A stretch of 43,491 nt of DNA from Flavobacteriales bacterium (GTDB lineage: Bacteria; Bacteroidota; Bacteroidia; CAIKAF01): assembly GCA_025055575.1 (NCBI GenBank), contig JANWWP010000081.1, positions 1-43,491 on the forward strand. The letters are read 5' to 3'. The notes below the pieces were generated by a model. That model saw only the letters and a list, made by a program, of their open reading frames with translations. It was not told the DNA's origin and did no database searches. Position 1 is the first letter of the stretch; each line of letters starts with the position of its first letter. A program made the translations under genes and the position numbers. Below, piece after piece: positions 33,098 through 41,543 of the stretch.

Positions 33098-33880
33098 GTG
33101 AAAAAGCCGGAGGCTTCCCTGATTCTTTCCCTGTTGGATTATACCACGCTTCAGGGTACAGACACCCACCCCACAGTGGAACAGCACATTCGAATTCTTC
33201 GGCGTTTGGCGGAAACCCACCCGGATCTGCCGCTTCCCAAGGCCGTGTGTGTGTTTCCTGTGTTTGTGCCGTATGTGCGTGAGGGGCTAAAAGGGCTGCC
33301 CGTGAAAATAGCTACAGTGGCCGGTGATTTTCCCTTAGGCCAACTACCCGCGGCGCTCAAGCTGGAACAAGTGCGCTATGCCGTGGACCAAGGAGCCGAC
33401 GAAGTGGATTTTGTGGCCTCACGGCGCCTAATTCTGGAAGGCCGGAATGAACTTTTTCTGGAAGAAATTCAACAGGCGCGGGATATGTGTCGCCACCGCA
33501 CTTTAAAAGTTATTTTAGAAACAGGAGAATTAAAGGACGTCGTACTCATTAAACGGGCTGCCAATCTGGCAATTCGCGCCGGCGCCGATTTTCTAAAGAC
33601 CTCCACCGGCCGCGCGCAAATCCATGCCACACCCGAAAGTGTGAAAGCTTTGAGTGAAGTGGTCAGGGATCATTTTTTAGCCACGGGGCGCAAGGTGGGT
33701 TTAAAGCCCTCCGGCGGCATTCGCACCCTGGCAGATGCCCAAAATCTCGTAGCCATTGTGCGCGACACCTGCGGTCGCGACTGGCTCCAGCCCGACCTTT
33801 TGCGTCTGGGAGCCAGCGCCCTCTTGAAAGCCCTCTTGCCGGAACATTCACCTCTGCATTCGGGAACAGAAACTTATTGA
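33098..33880 (+). CDS. deoC: Deoxyribose-phosphate aldolase
   Basis: Cleaves 2-deoxyribose 5-phosphate to glyceraldehyde 3-phosphate and acetaldehyde, in deoxynucleoside breakdown. With the GTG at 33098 the protein has 260 residues, and the Schiff-base lysine falls at Lys167 (GADFLKTSTG), the same number as in E. coli DeoC, which supports this start. The second active-site lysine is Lys203 in VGLKPSGGIRT, and the conserved DYTTLQ motif is near the N-terminus. GADEVDFVASRR fits the E. coli-type subfamily. A TTG 15 bases upstream lies in the -7-like sequence. No phosphopentomutase or nucleoside phosphorylase is adjacent. The ABC-transporter genes start 22 bases later. Confidence 0.95.
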   Translation: MKKPEASLILSLLDYTTLQGTDTHPTVEQHIRILRRLAETHPDLPLPKAVCVFPVFVPYVREGLKGLPVKIATVAGDFPLGQLPAALKLEQVRYAVDQGADEVDFVASRRLILEGRNELFLEEIQQARDMCRHRTLKVILETGELKDVVLIKRAANLAIRAGADFLKTSTGRAQIHATPESVKALSEVVRDHFLATGRKVGLKPSGGIRTLADAQNLVAIVRDTCGRDWLQPDLLRLGASALLKALLPEHSPLHSGTETY

Positions 33881-33902
33881 TGCACGCATTGTTATTTGAG
33901 GC

Positions 33903-34823
33903 ATGACAGCCGCCCTAGAAATTGTGGGTTTAAAAAAAAGCTTTGGCGCCCTGCGGGCTGTGGACGATGTGTCTTTCTCTGTGGAAGCGGGGCAAATTTG
34001 CGGCTTTTTGGGGCCCAACGGAGCGGGGAAAAGCACCACCCTGCGCAGTCTGCTTACATTGATTTTTCCCGATGCCGGCACCCTGATGGTCCATGGCATG
34101 GATGTTTTTAAAAAACGACGTAAGGCCCTGGCCCGCGTCGGTGCTCTAATTGAAAGAGCCGATTTTTACCGCTATCTGTCGGCCTTGGACACCTTGCGTC
34201 TTCTGGCCCGTTACCAAGATAAACGGGTGGAGCGCACTCGGATGATGGAGCTTTTGAAATGGGTGGGTTTGGAAGATCGGGCACATGCCAAAGTGAAAAC
34301 TTTTTCCCAGGGAATGAAGCAGCGTTTGGGCATCGCTCAGGCCCTCCTGCATGACCCCGATATTCTGATTCTGGATGAGCCGACCAATGGATTGGATCCC
34401 GGCGGTATGGTGGACATGCGTAACCTTGTGCTGCGCCTGGGCCGGGAGCTGGGTAAAACTATTTTGCTTTCAAGCCACATCCTGAATGAAGTGGAAATGG
34501 TGGCCGACACCATGGTCATCATACATAAAGGCCGGGTCATAACTCAAGGCCCGGTACAAGATCTGCTCAGCCGGGATGCGGCCACGGTTTGGGTGAGCTG
34601 GCAGGAGGCGCCGGCCCAGCTTTTGGAAGCATTTAGAAAAAGCCTGATTCCGGAACGCGTGCGCCAACTCAGCCCCACCGGAGCCGAATTTGATGTGCCG
34701 GAAAAAGATATTCCCGACCTGCTTTCTGCTTTGCTGGGATTGGGCTTCCGAGTGACGGAAGTCCAAAGGCGCCGTTCCCTGGAACAGCTTTTTTTGAAAA
34801 TTACAGCGGAAGCCGATGCTTAA
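33903..34823 (+). CDS. ABC transporter ATP-binding protein (ABC-2 exporter type)
   Basis: Cytoplasmic ATPase subunit of a two-gene ABC exporter, 306 residues. Walker A is GPNGAGKST near residue 40, the signature FSQGMKQRLGIAQAL near 138, Walker B ILILDEPTNGLDPGG near 158, and the switch His in LLSSHILNE near 193. The extra C-terminal 75 residues (about 230-306) are typical of the multidrug/bacitracin-type exporters. The start at 33903 (MTAALEIVGLKKSFGALRAV) is normal. It overlaps the permease gene by 8 bases. Substrate is not predictable; the downstream LolA-like gene hints at a lipid or lipoprotein-related role but does not prove it. Confidence 0.93.
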   Translation: MTAALEIVGLKKSFGALRAVDDVSFSVEAGQICGFLGPNGAGKSTTLRSLLTLIFPDAGTLMVHGMDVFKKRRKALARVGALIERADFYRYLSALDTLRLLARYQDKRVERTRMMELLKWVGLEDRAHAKVKTFSQGMKQRLGIAQALLHDPDILILDEPTNGLDPGGMVDMRNLVLRLGRELGKTILLSSHILNEVEMVADTMVIIHKGRVITQGPVQDLLSRDAATVWVSWQEAPAQLLEAFRKSLIPERVRQLSPTGAEFDVPEKDIPDLLSALLGLGFRVTEVQRRRSLEQLFLKITAEADA

Positions 34824-35652
34824 AATTCTCTCTGCCGAACTGCGCAAAATTTTTTTACGAGGCCGCACCTATATTGGTTTTGCGGCCGTGGCTGTGATTG
34901 TGCTGGGGGTGGAACTGGCCATCTGGCTCGAAGGCAGCAAAATGCTCAATTTTGTTACCAACGATCTTCAGCGATACTTTTTCCTGGACGGCCGGCCCAT
35001 CAACGGTTTCCTCACCACCTACATGGTGCTGAATGCATTGTGGGTGCACGTGCCATTTCTGGTGGCCTTGGTCACGGGGGATTTACTCTCCGGCGAGGCG
35101 GCAGCAGGCACTTTCCGCCTCATTCTTACGCGCTCCGCTGGACGCGGGAAGGTGGCCTTAGCTAAATTTTTGGCGGGTCTTGTGTACGTCTATCTATTAA
35201 TAGCCCTTATGGCGGCGCTGAGTCTCGGCTTGGGCTATGTCTTTTTTGGTTCCGGGGATCTCATTGTTCTCAAAAAAACCATCAACATCATCCCGCCGGA
35301 CGACGTGCTCTGGCGCTTTGCTGGGGCTTTTGCTTTCGGCGCCCTGAGTATGACCACCGTGGCCGCTCTTTCTTTCCTCTTCAGCACCATGGCCGACAAC
35401 AGCATCGGTCCCATCCTGGGTACGGTGGCCGTCATCATTGTATGCACCATTTTTTCTTCCCTTAATTTCGGTTTTTTCAAAGTCCTGCGCCCATTTTTGT
35501 TTACAACGCACATGACGGGATGGCGCCTGTTTTTTGATTTCGAACCCTCGTGGGAAGTGGTCCTGCGTTCGGCCTGCATACTCCTGGCGCATATCCTTCT
35601 CTTTCTTGGAATTTCCTTATGGCGCTTCAAAACCAAAGATATCCTGACATGA
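34816..35652 (+). CDS. ABC-2 type transporter permease
   Basis: Inner-membrane subunit partnering the preceding ATPase (278 residues). About six hydrophobic segments: FAAVAVIVLGVELAIWL, VPFLVALVTGDL, LAGLVYVYLLIALMAALSLG, FAFGALSMTTVAALSFLFS, PILGTVAVIIVCTIFSSL and SACILLAHILLFLGISL. The cytoplasmic coupling helix is at SGEAAAGTFRLILTRSAGRG, the pattern common to ABC-2 permeases. It overlaps the ATPase gene by 8 bases and the next gene by ATGA. GldF of gliding bacteria has a similar fold, but no GldG is present, so this should not be called a gliding protein. Confidence 0.88.
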   Translation: MLKILSAELRKIFLRGRTYIGFAAVAVIVLGVELAIWLEGSKMLNFVTNDLQRYFFLDGRPINGFLTTYMVLNALWVHVPFLVALVTGDLLSGEAAAGTFRLILTRSAGRGKVALAKFLAGLVYVYLLIALMAALSLGLGYVFFGSGDLIVLKKTINIIPPDDVLWRFAGAFAFGALSMTTVAALSFLFSTMADNSIGPILGTVAVIIVCTIFSSLNFGFFKVLRPFLFTTHMTGWRLFFDFEPSWEVVLRSACILLAHILLFLGISLWRFKTKDILT

Positions 35653-36362
35653 AGACCTGGCTGTTGGGGTGGATATGTTTCTGCTCAGGCTCTTTTCTCC
35701 TCCAGGCCCAAAACCCGGAAGCCGTCGAAATTATTGGACGGTTGCGTGAACGCATGGCCGGCCTGAAAGATTACACCGCAGACGTTCGTATAAGCATCAA
35801 CATCCCATTCTTACGTATCCCCGACAAATCGGCCAAAATTTATTATAAAGCACCGGGGCGCTTCCATGTGGAAACGCGCGGTCTGGCCCTGATTCCAAAA
35901 ACCACCTCAGATTTGGGTGGACAATCCTTGCTGGATGCGCCGCATTCTGCCCTGTATGTGCGCCGTGAAAGGAGGGGGCCTTTAAATTTCCATGTTATAA
36001 AGATTGTTCCTTTGAACGACACCAGCCAAGTGGTGCTGGCCACTTTTTACATCGGGGTTGAAGATGAGAAAGTGTACCGGGTGGAAACCATCACACGGGA
36101 ACAAGGTTCGGTGAACGTAGATTTTACACCAGGCAATAATCCCTATGGATTGCCGGAAAGAATGTTTATTACATTTGAAATACCCCGTGTGGAAATGCCC
36201 GCCGGATTCACTGGAGATATTGACGTAGGTCTTGAAAGCCAGAAAAACCACATCGGCGCGCGGGACAAAAAAACGCGGGGCACGGTGGCTGTCAGCTATT
36301 TACAATATCGCTTCAATACCGGCCTGAGGGATGAGATTTTCAATAAAAAACGCGGCGCTTGA
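35649..36362 (+). CDS. LolA-like periplasmic lipid/lipoprotein-binding-fold protein
   Basis: Exported protein of 237 residues. The ATG at 35649 overlaps the permease stop and gives a signal peptide MKTWLLGWICFCSGSFLLQAQ. The mature part has the pattern of the LolA/LppX fold: an amphipathic helix (EAVEIIGRLRERMAGLKDYTADV) leading into a beta sheet (KSAKIYYKAPGRFHVETRG, VVLATFYIGVEDEKVYRVET). Proteins of this fold carry lipidated proteins or other lipids across the periplasm. The similarity is to the fold, not to LolA itself; no LolB or LolCDE is adjacent. Being third in an operon with an ABC-2 exporter, it may bind what the exporter moves. This last point is inference. Confidence 0.65.
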   Translation: MKTWLLGWICFCSGSFLLQAQNPEAVEIIGRLRERMAGLKDYTADVRISINIPFLRIPDKSAKIYYKAPGRFHVETRGLALIPKTTSDLGGQSLLDAPHSALYVRRERRGPLNFHVIKIVPLNDTSQVVLATFYIGVEDEKVYRVETITREQGSVNVDFTPGNNPYGLPERMFITFEIPRVEMPAGFTGDIDVGLESQKNHIGARDKKTRGTVAVSYLQYRFNTGLRDEIFNKKRGA

Positions 36363-36367
36363 AATCG

Positions 36368-36389
36368 GTTCCATACCCTGTAATGGAAC
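36368..36389 (+). terminator. Possible weak hairpin after the LolA-like gene
   Basis: GTTCCAT (36368-36374) and ATGGAAC (36383-36389) form a 7-base stem with an 8-base loop, starting 6 bases after the stop. The T-rich stretch comes about 15 bases later, so the terminator role is doubtful. Confidence 0.3.
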
Positions 36390-36450
36390 TCCATGCAATC
36401 CTCTATTTTATTTTTCTCTAAACCCACCTGCCTGGTAACTATCGTAGACC

Positions 36451-36458
36451 TATTTTTG
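36451..36458 (+). promoter_or_regulatory. -7 promoter box before the surface-glycan operon (TATTTTTG)
   Basis: Exact TAnnTTTG match, 24 bases before the epimerase ATG at 36482. No -33 TTG at standard spacing. It would serve the operon through 43077. Confidence 0.5.
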
Positions 36459-36481
36459 TCCGCACTATCTTAAATTAAATT

Positions 36482-37480
36482 ATGTCTGGGGAAACATCCG
36501 GATTCCATTTAGAAGGCTGTCGCATACTGGTGATCGGCGGCGCTGGCTTTATTGGCGGCTTTGTGGTGCAGGAGCTATTGAAGGAGCCGGTGGCCGAGGT
36601 AATAATTTACGACAATTTCGCCCGGGGTAAAATGGACAATATTTCGAAGTCCCTCCAAGACCCGCGCTGCCAATTGTTCCCCTACGGAGGAGACATTCGG
36701 GAAATAGATATTTTAGACAAAGCCATGGAAGGGGTGGATTATGTTTTTCACCTCGCGGCCATGTGGCTATTGCACTGTAAGGATTTTCCCCGTACGGCTT
36801 TTGATGTCAACATCGCAGGCACTTTCAACGTATTGGAAGCTTGTGTGCGGCATCGGGTGAAAAAACTGATTTATTCCTCATCCGCCTCTGTGTATGGCGA
36901 TGCGGTAGAAGTCCCCATGACCGAATCTCACCCTTTCAACAATAAGAATTTTTATGGCGCCACCAAAATCGCTGGCGAAGCTATGTGCACCGCTTACAAC
37001 GACCGGTACGGACTGCCGGTGATCGGCTTGCGGTATATGAATGTGTATGGCCCCGGTCAGGACCAGCACGCTGTGTACAGCGGGGTAATCCCCATCATGC
37101 TCAATAAGATTGACCGGAATGAACCGCCCGTGGTGAATGGTGACGGATCCCAGGCTTACGATTTTATTTATGTGGAAGATGTGGCCAAAGCCAATATCCG
37201 GGCGCTCAAAAGTCCTGTTAAATACGGTTTCTACAACGTGGGTACGGAAGTACAAACGTCTGTGCGCCAATTGTGCGACCTGATACTTAAATTAACCGGT
37301 TCCTCCCTCCAGGTCACTTACCAGCCTTATGCACCGGATGATGCCCGGCAGTTTGTGAAGAATCGTATAGGATCTGCCCAAAAAGCTAAAGAAGAATTGG
37401 GTTTTCAATACAGTATTTCTTTAGAAGAAGGGCTCAAAAAGCTTATCGCCTGGCGCCAGGCTCATGCCATCCACGGATAA
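36482..37480 (+). CDS. NAD-dependent sugar epimerase/dehydratase
   Basis: Short-chain dehydrogenase fold enzyme acting on a nucleotide sugar (332 residues). The NAD-binding motif is IGGAGFIGGFVV near residue 19. SSSASVYGD supplies the catalytic Ser region, and the catalytic pair is Tyr158-x3-Lys162 in FYGATKIAGE. The substrate-side segments RYMNVYGPGQDQH and DFIYVEDVAKANI are typical of UDP-glucose 4-epimerase-like members. The fold family is sure; epimerase or dehydratase, and which sugar, are not. It begins a tight operon: the aminotransferase gene starts three bases after its stop. That partner normally needs a keto-sugar, so a dehydratase- or oxidase-like reaction is also possible. Confidence 0.9.
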   Translation: MSGETSGFHLEGCRILVIGGAGFIGGFVVQELLKEPVAEVIIYDNFARGKMDNISKSLQDPRCQLFPYGGDIREIDILDKAMEGVDYVFHLAAMWLLHCKDFPRTAFDVNIAGTFNVLEACVRHRVKKLIYSSSASVYGDAVEVPMTESHPFNNKNFYGATKIAGEAMCTAYNDRYGLPVIGLRYMNVYGPGQDQHAVYSGVIPIMLNKIDRNEPPVVNGDGSQAYDFIYVEDVAKANIRALKSPVKYGFYNVGTEVQTSVRQLCDLILKLTGSSLQVTYQPYAPDDARQFVKNRIGSAQKAKEELGFQYSISLEEGLKKLIAWRQAHAIHG

Positions 37481-37483
37481 ATT

Positions 37484-38629
37484 ATGAAACCACGCACCAT
37501 TCAAATTTCTCAGCCTGTCATGGGAGAGGAGGAATGGCTTGCTTGCCGGGGGCCCATCGAGAGCGGGTGGCTCACCAGTGGTCCTCAGGTACAGGCCTTT
37601 GAGCAGTTGTTCGCCGAATTGCATCAGGTGCCCCATGCCATCGCCGTCACCAGCGCCACCACCGCCCTGCATCTGGCTTGTGTGGCGTTGGGTGTGGGTC
37701 CCGGGGATGAGGTCATTGTACCGGCCTTCACCTGGGTGTCCACGGCCAATGTGGTCCTCTACTGCGGCGCACGCCCGGTTTTTGCGGACATTGATCCCGT
37801 CACCTTCAATCTGAACCCCGAAGACGTAAAAAAACGGCTCTCTCCCCGCACCAAAGCGATCATGGCGGTGCACCTGTTTGGTTTATGCGCTGATATGGAT
37901 GCGCTCCGCGAGGTGGCTGGCTCCGTTCCCATTATAGAAGACGCTGCCTGTGCGGCGGGCGCTTCTTATAAAGGCCGCATGGCGGGAGGTCTGGGCGTGG
38001 TGGGATGTTTTTCCTTTCATCCGCGCAAGTCGGTGACCACGGGGGAAGGCGGCATGTGCACAACCTCGGACTCTGAACTGGCCGAAAGAATCCGGAGTCT
38101 CCGAAACCACGGGGCTTCCATCTCTGAGGAACAACGCCACAAAGGGCCTCGTCCTTATATCTTACCGGAATTTAATATTTTGGGATACAATTACCGGATG
38201 ACCGACCTCCAGGCGGCTGTGGGCCTTGTCCAGCTGAAAAAAATGCATTCGTTTATTCAGGAAAGAAAGCGCTGGGCCGAATATTATTTCCGGGAATTAT
38301 CTGAGGTCCCCTGGTTGCGCCTGCCTCATGTGCCAGAGGATTACGGGCATGGCTGGCAGTCTTATGTAACCACTGTGCTGCCGGATCAAGCGCCTATGCC
38401 GCGCAACGATCTGATGGAATACTTGCAACAGCGGGGTATTTCCACAAGGCCCGGCACCCATGCCGTACACATGTTGGCCTATTACCGCGAAAAACTGGGG
38501 CTTCAACCTGAGGATTATCCAGGGGCACGTTTTGCCAACGACCACAGCATGGCCATACCTTTGCACAACCGGATGACAGCGGAAGATTTTGAATATATTG
38601 TCCATACCTTGCGAAACATCACAGCATGA
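37484..38629 (+). CDS. DegT/DnrJ/EryC1 family sugar aminotransferase
   Basis: PLP aminotransferase that puts an amino group on a nucleotide-linked keto-sugar (381 residues). The family layout is intact: LTSGPQVQAFEQLF near 27, SATTALHLACVALGVGPGDEV near 58, DAACAAGASYKG near 152, and the PLP lysine Lys182 in FHPRKSVTTGEGG. RNHGA and LGYNYRMTDLQAAVG follow. The C-terminal ISTRPGTHAVH segment is also typical. The reaction would yield a 3- or 4-amino sugar, normally with Glu as donor. It overlaps the methyltransferase gene by ATGA. The formyltransferase further down would be a natural next step. Confidence 0.93.
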   Translation: MKPRTIQISQPVMGEEEWLACRGPIESGWLTSGPQVQAFEQLFAELHQVPHAIAVTSATTALHLACVALGVGPGDEVIVPAFTWVSTANVVLYCGARPVFADIDPVTFNLNPEDVKKRLSPRTKAIMAVHLFGLCADMDALREVAGSVPIIEDAACAAGASYKGRMAGGLGVVGCFSFHPRKSVTTGEGGMCTTSDSELAERIRSLRNHGASISEEQRHKGPRPYILPEFNILGYNYRMTDLQAAVGLVQLKKMHSFIQERKRWAEYYFRELSEVPWLRLPHVPEDYGHGWQSYVTTVLPDQAPMPRNDLMEYLQQRGISTRPGTHAVHMLAYYREKLGLQPEDYPGARFANDHSMAIPLHNRMTAEDFEYIVHTLRNITA

Positions 38630-39645
38630 CTGCCGTTCCGGAATGGGCTTTGAACTTATTGGACTGCGGTGATATCGCGGAAAACGCCACATTTATTACA
38701 AAGTCGGGGGAACAATTTATTGTCAAAGGCCAGATTTTGCGTCAAAAAGCGCACTATTCTCCTGACCAATCCCAAACGCGGGACGCCTTTTCGTTCAAAT
38801 GGGGGCTGAGGAACACCTTCGACTCCGAGGCTTCGCTCCACCGCATGCGCACCTGGCTTTTTGAGCGGTACGGCCATCCTTCTCAATACCCTTGGTTATC
38901 AGACTCTGCAGGCGGCGAAAAACCGCTTATTTTGGATGCCGGTTGTGGGGCCGGCATGTCGGGATTCGAATATTTCACCCCGGTGTGGCCCCACATTCGA
39001 TATGTGGGCGTGGATATCTCCACGGCGGTGGATGTGGCCTTTCAAAGAGCCCTGGAACGGGGACTGGAAGGTTTGTTCATCCAGGCTGATTTACAATCCG
39101 TACCCTTGCCCCAGGGCTCGGTGGATGTCATTTTTTCAGAGGGTGTGCTCCACCACACAGATTCCACACGTCAAGCCTTTCTGGCTCTGCTGCCCTTGCT
39201 GAAAAAAGGCGGCTATTTTATGTTTTACGTATACAAAAAGAAAGGCCCTATCCGTGAATTCACGGATGATTATATCCGGGGACAGCTTCAAGGCAAGACG
39301 CCCGATGAAGCCTGGAAGGCCTTAGAACCCCTCACCCGACTGGGCATTGAGTTGGGAAAGTTGCAAGTGGCGTTGTCCGTTCCTGAGCCTGTGGAAATTC
39401 TTGAGATTCCTTCAGGGACTTTCGACCTTCAAAGATTTATTTACTGGCCCGTGGCCAAAATGTTTTATCGGGAAGATCTAAGTTTTGATGAAATGAACCA
39501 CATCAACTTTGACTGGTATTTCCCCAAAAATGCCCACCGGCACACGCCCGAAGAAGTGCGCCAATGGTGTGTGGACAGTGGTCTGGTTATTGAACACGAA
39601 AACATTCAGGACTCCGGCATCACTATTGTGGCGCGTAAAACCTAA
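38626..39645 (+). CDS. SAM-dependent methyltransferase
   Basis: Class I methyltransferase of 339 residues. The SAM-binding core is in the middle: LILDAGCGAGMSGFEYF (about 102-118), VGVDIS (about 130), and a motif VDVIFSEGVLHHTDS typical of the UbiE-like group. About 95 residues before it and the last 125 (ending THEEVRQWC-like helices and ITIVARKT) have no recognised domain. Such two-part methyltransferases occur in surface-polysaccharide clusters, where they O- or N-methylate a sugar. The acceptor is unknown. Its ATG overlaps the aminotransferase stop, and asnB starts five bases after its end. Confidence 0.85.
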   Translation: MTAVPEWALNLLDCGDIAENATFITKSGEQFIVKGQILRQKAHYSPDQSQTRDAFSFKWGLRNTFDSEASLHRMRTWLFERYGHPSQYPWLSDSAGGEKPLILDAGCGAGMSGFEYFTPVWPHIRYVGVDISTAVDVAFQRALERGLEGLFIQADLQSVPLPQGSVDVIFSEGVLHHTDSTRQAFLALLPLLKKGGYFMFYVYKKKGPIREFTDDYIRGQLQGKTPDEAWKALEPLTRLGIELGKLQVALSVPEPVEILEIPSGTFDLQRFIYWPVAKMFYREDLSFDEMNHINFDWYFPKNAHRHTPEEVRQWCVDSGLVIEHENIQDSGITIVARKT

Positions 39646-39650
39646 GCCGC

Positions 39651-41543
39651 ATGTGTGGCCTGGCAGGGTTTTTTCATTTAAGTGGCGCACCGGCGGATCC
39701 GCTCTGGCTCAGGCCCATGCTCCAGGCCATCGCCCACCGCGGGCCCGACGGCGAAGGCTATTGGAACGAAGGCGCTTGCGCGTTGGCCCATAAGCGCCTG
39801 GCCATATTAGATACTTCAGACAGGGCTTTGCAGCCCATGATCAGTGGAAACAAAGAGTGGGTGCTGGTTTTCAACGGGTGCATTTATGACTTTCGGGAGC
39901 GCAAAAAAGAACTGGAAAAACAAGGTATTTGCTTCCGCACTACCTCCGATACGGAAGTTCTTTTAGAGGGGATAGCCCGAGAAGGCCTCCGGTACGTCGA
40001 AAAAGTGAACGGAATGTTTGCCCTGGCCGCATGGCACAGGCCCTCCGGAACACTCTATCTGGCGCGCGATCGCTTTGGCGTAAAACCTTTATACTATTGG
40101 TTTGACGGAAACACCATTGTCTTTGCCAGTGAAATTAAAGGCATACTGAAATACCCAGATTTTCCACTGGCCATCAATTTCAACGCTCTCTCCGAATATT
40201 TCACTTTTCAAAATCTTTTTACCTATCAGACGCTGTTCAAAGATGTTTACCTATTGCCCCAGGCCAATACCATAAGCATCACTCCAAGCACCCGCGAAAT
40301 TGTCCACAACTCTTGGTGGGATTTTAACTTTACGAACTTCGACGAAGGGCTCTCCTTTGAAGAAGCCCGGGAAGGCACCCTCTTTTATTTCAAACAAGCC
40401 GTGCAGCGTCAAATGGTGTCCGATGTGCCCGTGGGCGCTTACTTGTCCGGTGGCATGGACAGCGGGAGCATCGTGAGCGTGGCGGCCCAGTATTTGCCTC
40501 GTTTAGCCACCTTCACTTGCGGGTTCGATATGAGCGCCGTCACGGGGGTGGAAGCCAATTTTGACGAAAGGCGGGATGCCGAATTGATGGCCAGTTACTT
40601 CAAAACCGAGCATTATGAGCAGGTGATCAATTCCGGCGACCTGGGATGGTCTTTACCCCGCGTGGTCTATCATCTCGAAGACCTGCGCTTGGGAATGTCC
40701 TATCCCAACTTTTATATCGCGCGCCTGGCCTCCAAATTTGTCAAAGTATGTCTGCAGGGCACCGGAGGGGATGAATTGTTTGGTGGTTATCCCTGGCGCT
40801 ATTACAGAATTTTTCACGCCACGTCCCAGAATGATTTTTTTGAAAAATATTATGGCTTTTGGCAGCGTTTGGTACCCGATGAAGAGAAAGATTCCTTATT
40901 CCAGGAAACTGTTAAAAATGAGGTTCAAGGACTTAGCCCGCGGGAAATCTTTGAAAGAGTTTTCAAATTCAACCCCACACTTAGATACGACTCGCCGGAA
41001 CAACACATCGCCAATTCCCTGTATTTTGAAATAAAAACCTTCTTGCATGGGTTATTGCTCTTGGGGGATAAGCTTTCCATGGCCCATGGTCTGGAAGAAC
41101 GCTTTCCCTTTCTGGATAACGATCTGGTGGCATTTGCTCAAAAAATCCCCCCCCGTCATAAACTGGGAAATCTTCAGGAAGAGATAGAAAGGTTTGACGA
41201 AAACAATCTGGAGAAATATGATACTTACCGGGAGTTCCACGACGGAAAAAACGTACTGCGCCGGGCCATGGCTTCTTTAATTCCTGAGACTATCATTAAT
41301 CGGAAAAAGCAAGGCTTCTCATCCCCGGAGGAAAACTGGTATAGGGGGGAGAATGCTAACTATGTGAGAAAAATCCTTTTAGAGGATAAGCTGGTTTCCG
41401 AAGAGTTTATCCGAAAGGATTACATAGCCCGTATTGTTCGGGAACACACTGAACAACAAATTAATCATAGACTCCTCATTTGGAGCTTTTTATGCTTTGA
41501 ATGGTGGTGTAGAATATTTTTAAATAATGAAACACCGGCATGA
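39651..41543 (+). CDS. Asparagine synthase-type glutamine amidotransferase
   Basis: A 630-residue AsnB-like enzyme. The N-terminal glutaminase begins with catalytic Cys2 (MCGLAGFF) and has AHRGPDGEGYW near residue 27 and FNGCIYDFRERKKELE near 73. The synthetase domain has the ATP pyrophosphatase loop SGGMDS at 266-271 (VGAYLSGGMDSGSIVS), QGTGGDELFGGY near 367 and HGLEERFPFLDNDLV near 480. True asparagine synthases and glycan-modifying amidotransferases share all of these. Its place within a polysaccharide operon favours a sugar acid amidation over amino acid supply, but this is inference. It overlaps the formyltransferase gene by ATGA. Confidence 0.92.
   Translation: MCGLAGFFHLSGAPADPLWLRPMLQAIAHRGPDGEGYWNEGACALAHKRLAILDTSDRALQPMISGNKEWVLVFNGCIYDFRERKKELEKQGICFRTTSDTEVLLEGIAREGLRYVEKVNGMFALAAWHRPSGTLYLARDRFGVKPLYYWFDGNTIVFASEIKGILKYPDFPLAINFNALSEYFTFQNLFTYQTLFKDVYLLPQANTISITPSTREIVHNSWWDFNFTNFDEGLSFEEAREGTLFYFKQAVQRQMVSDVPVGAYLSGGMDSGSIVSVAAQYLPRLATFTCGFDMSAVTGVEANFDERRDAELMASYFKTEHYEQVINSGDLGWSLPRVVYHLEDLRLGMSYPNFYIARLASKFVKVCLQGTGGDELFGGYPWRYYRIFHATSQNDFFEKYYGFWQRLVPDEEKDSLFQETVKNEVQGLSPREIFERVFKFNPTLRYDSPEQHIANSLYFEIKTFLHGLLLLGDKLSMAHGLEERFPFLDNDLVAFAQKIPPRHKLGNLQEEIERFDENNLEKYDTYREFHDGKNVLRRAMASLIPETIINRKKQGFSSPEENWYRGENANYVRKILLEDKLVSEEFIRKDYIARIVREHTEQQINHRLLIWSFLCFEWWCRIFLNNETPA

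Noticed and set aside
34816-35652. Considered whether the ABC pair is the gliding-motility GldA/GldF transporter
   Set aside because: No GldG gene follows, and the ATPase has the generic multidrug-type C-terminal extension. A gliding role is not supported.
39651-41543. Considered plain asparagine synthetase AsnB of amino acid metabolism
   Set aside because: All AsnB motifs are present, so it is not excluded, but the gene is embedded by overlaps in a glycan operon, so I left the symbol blank.
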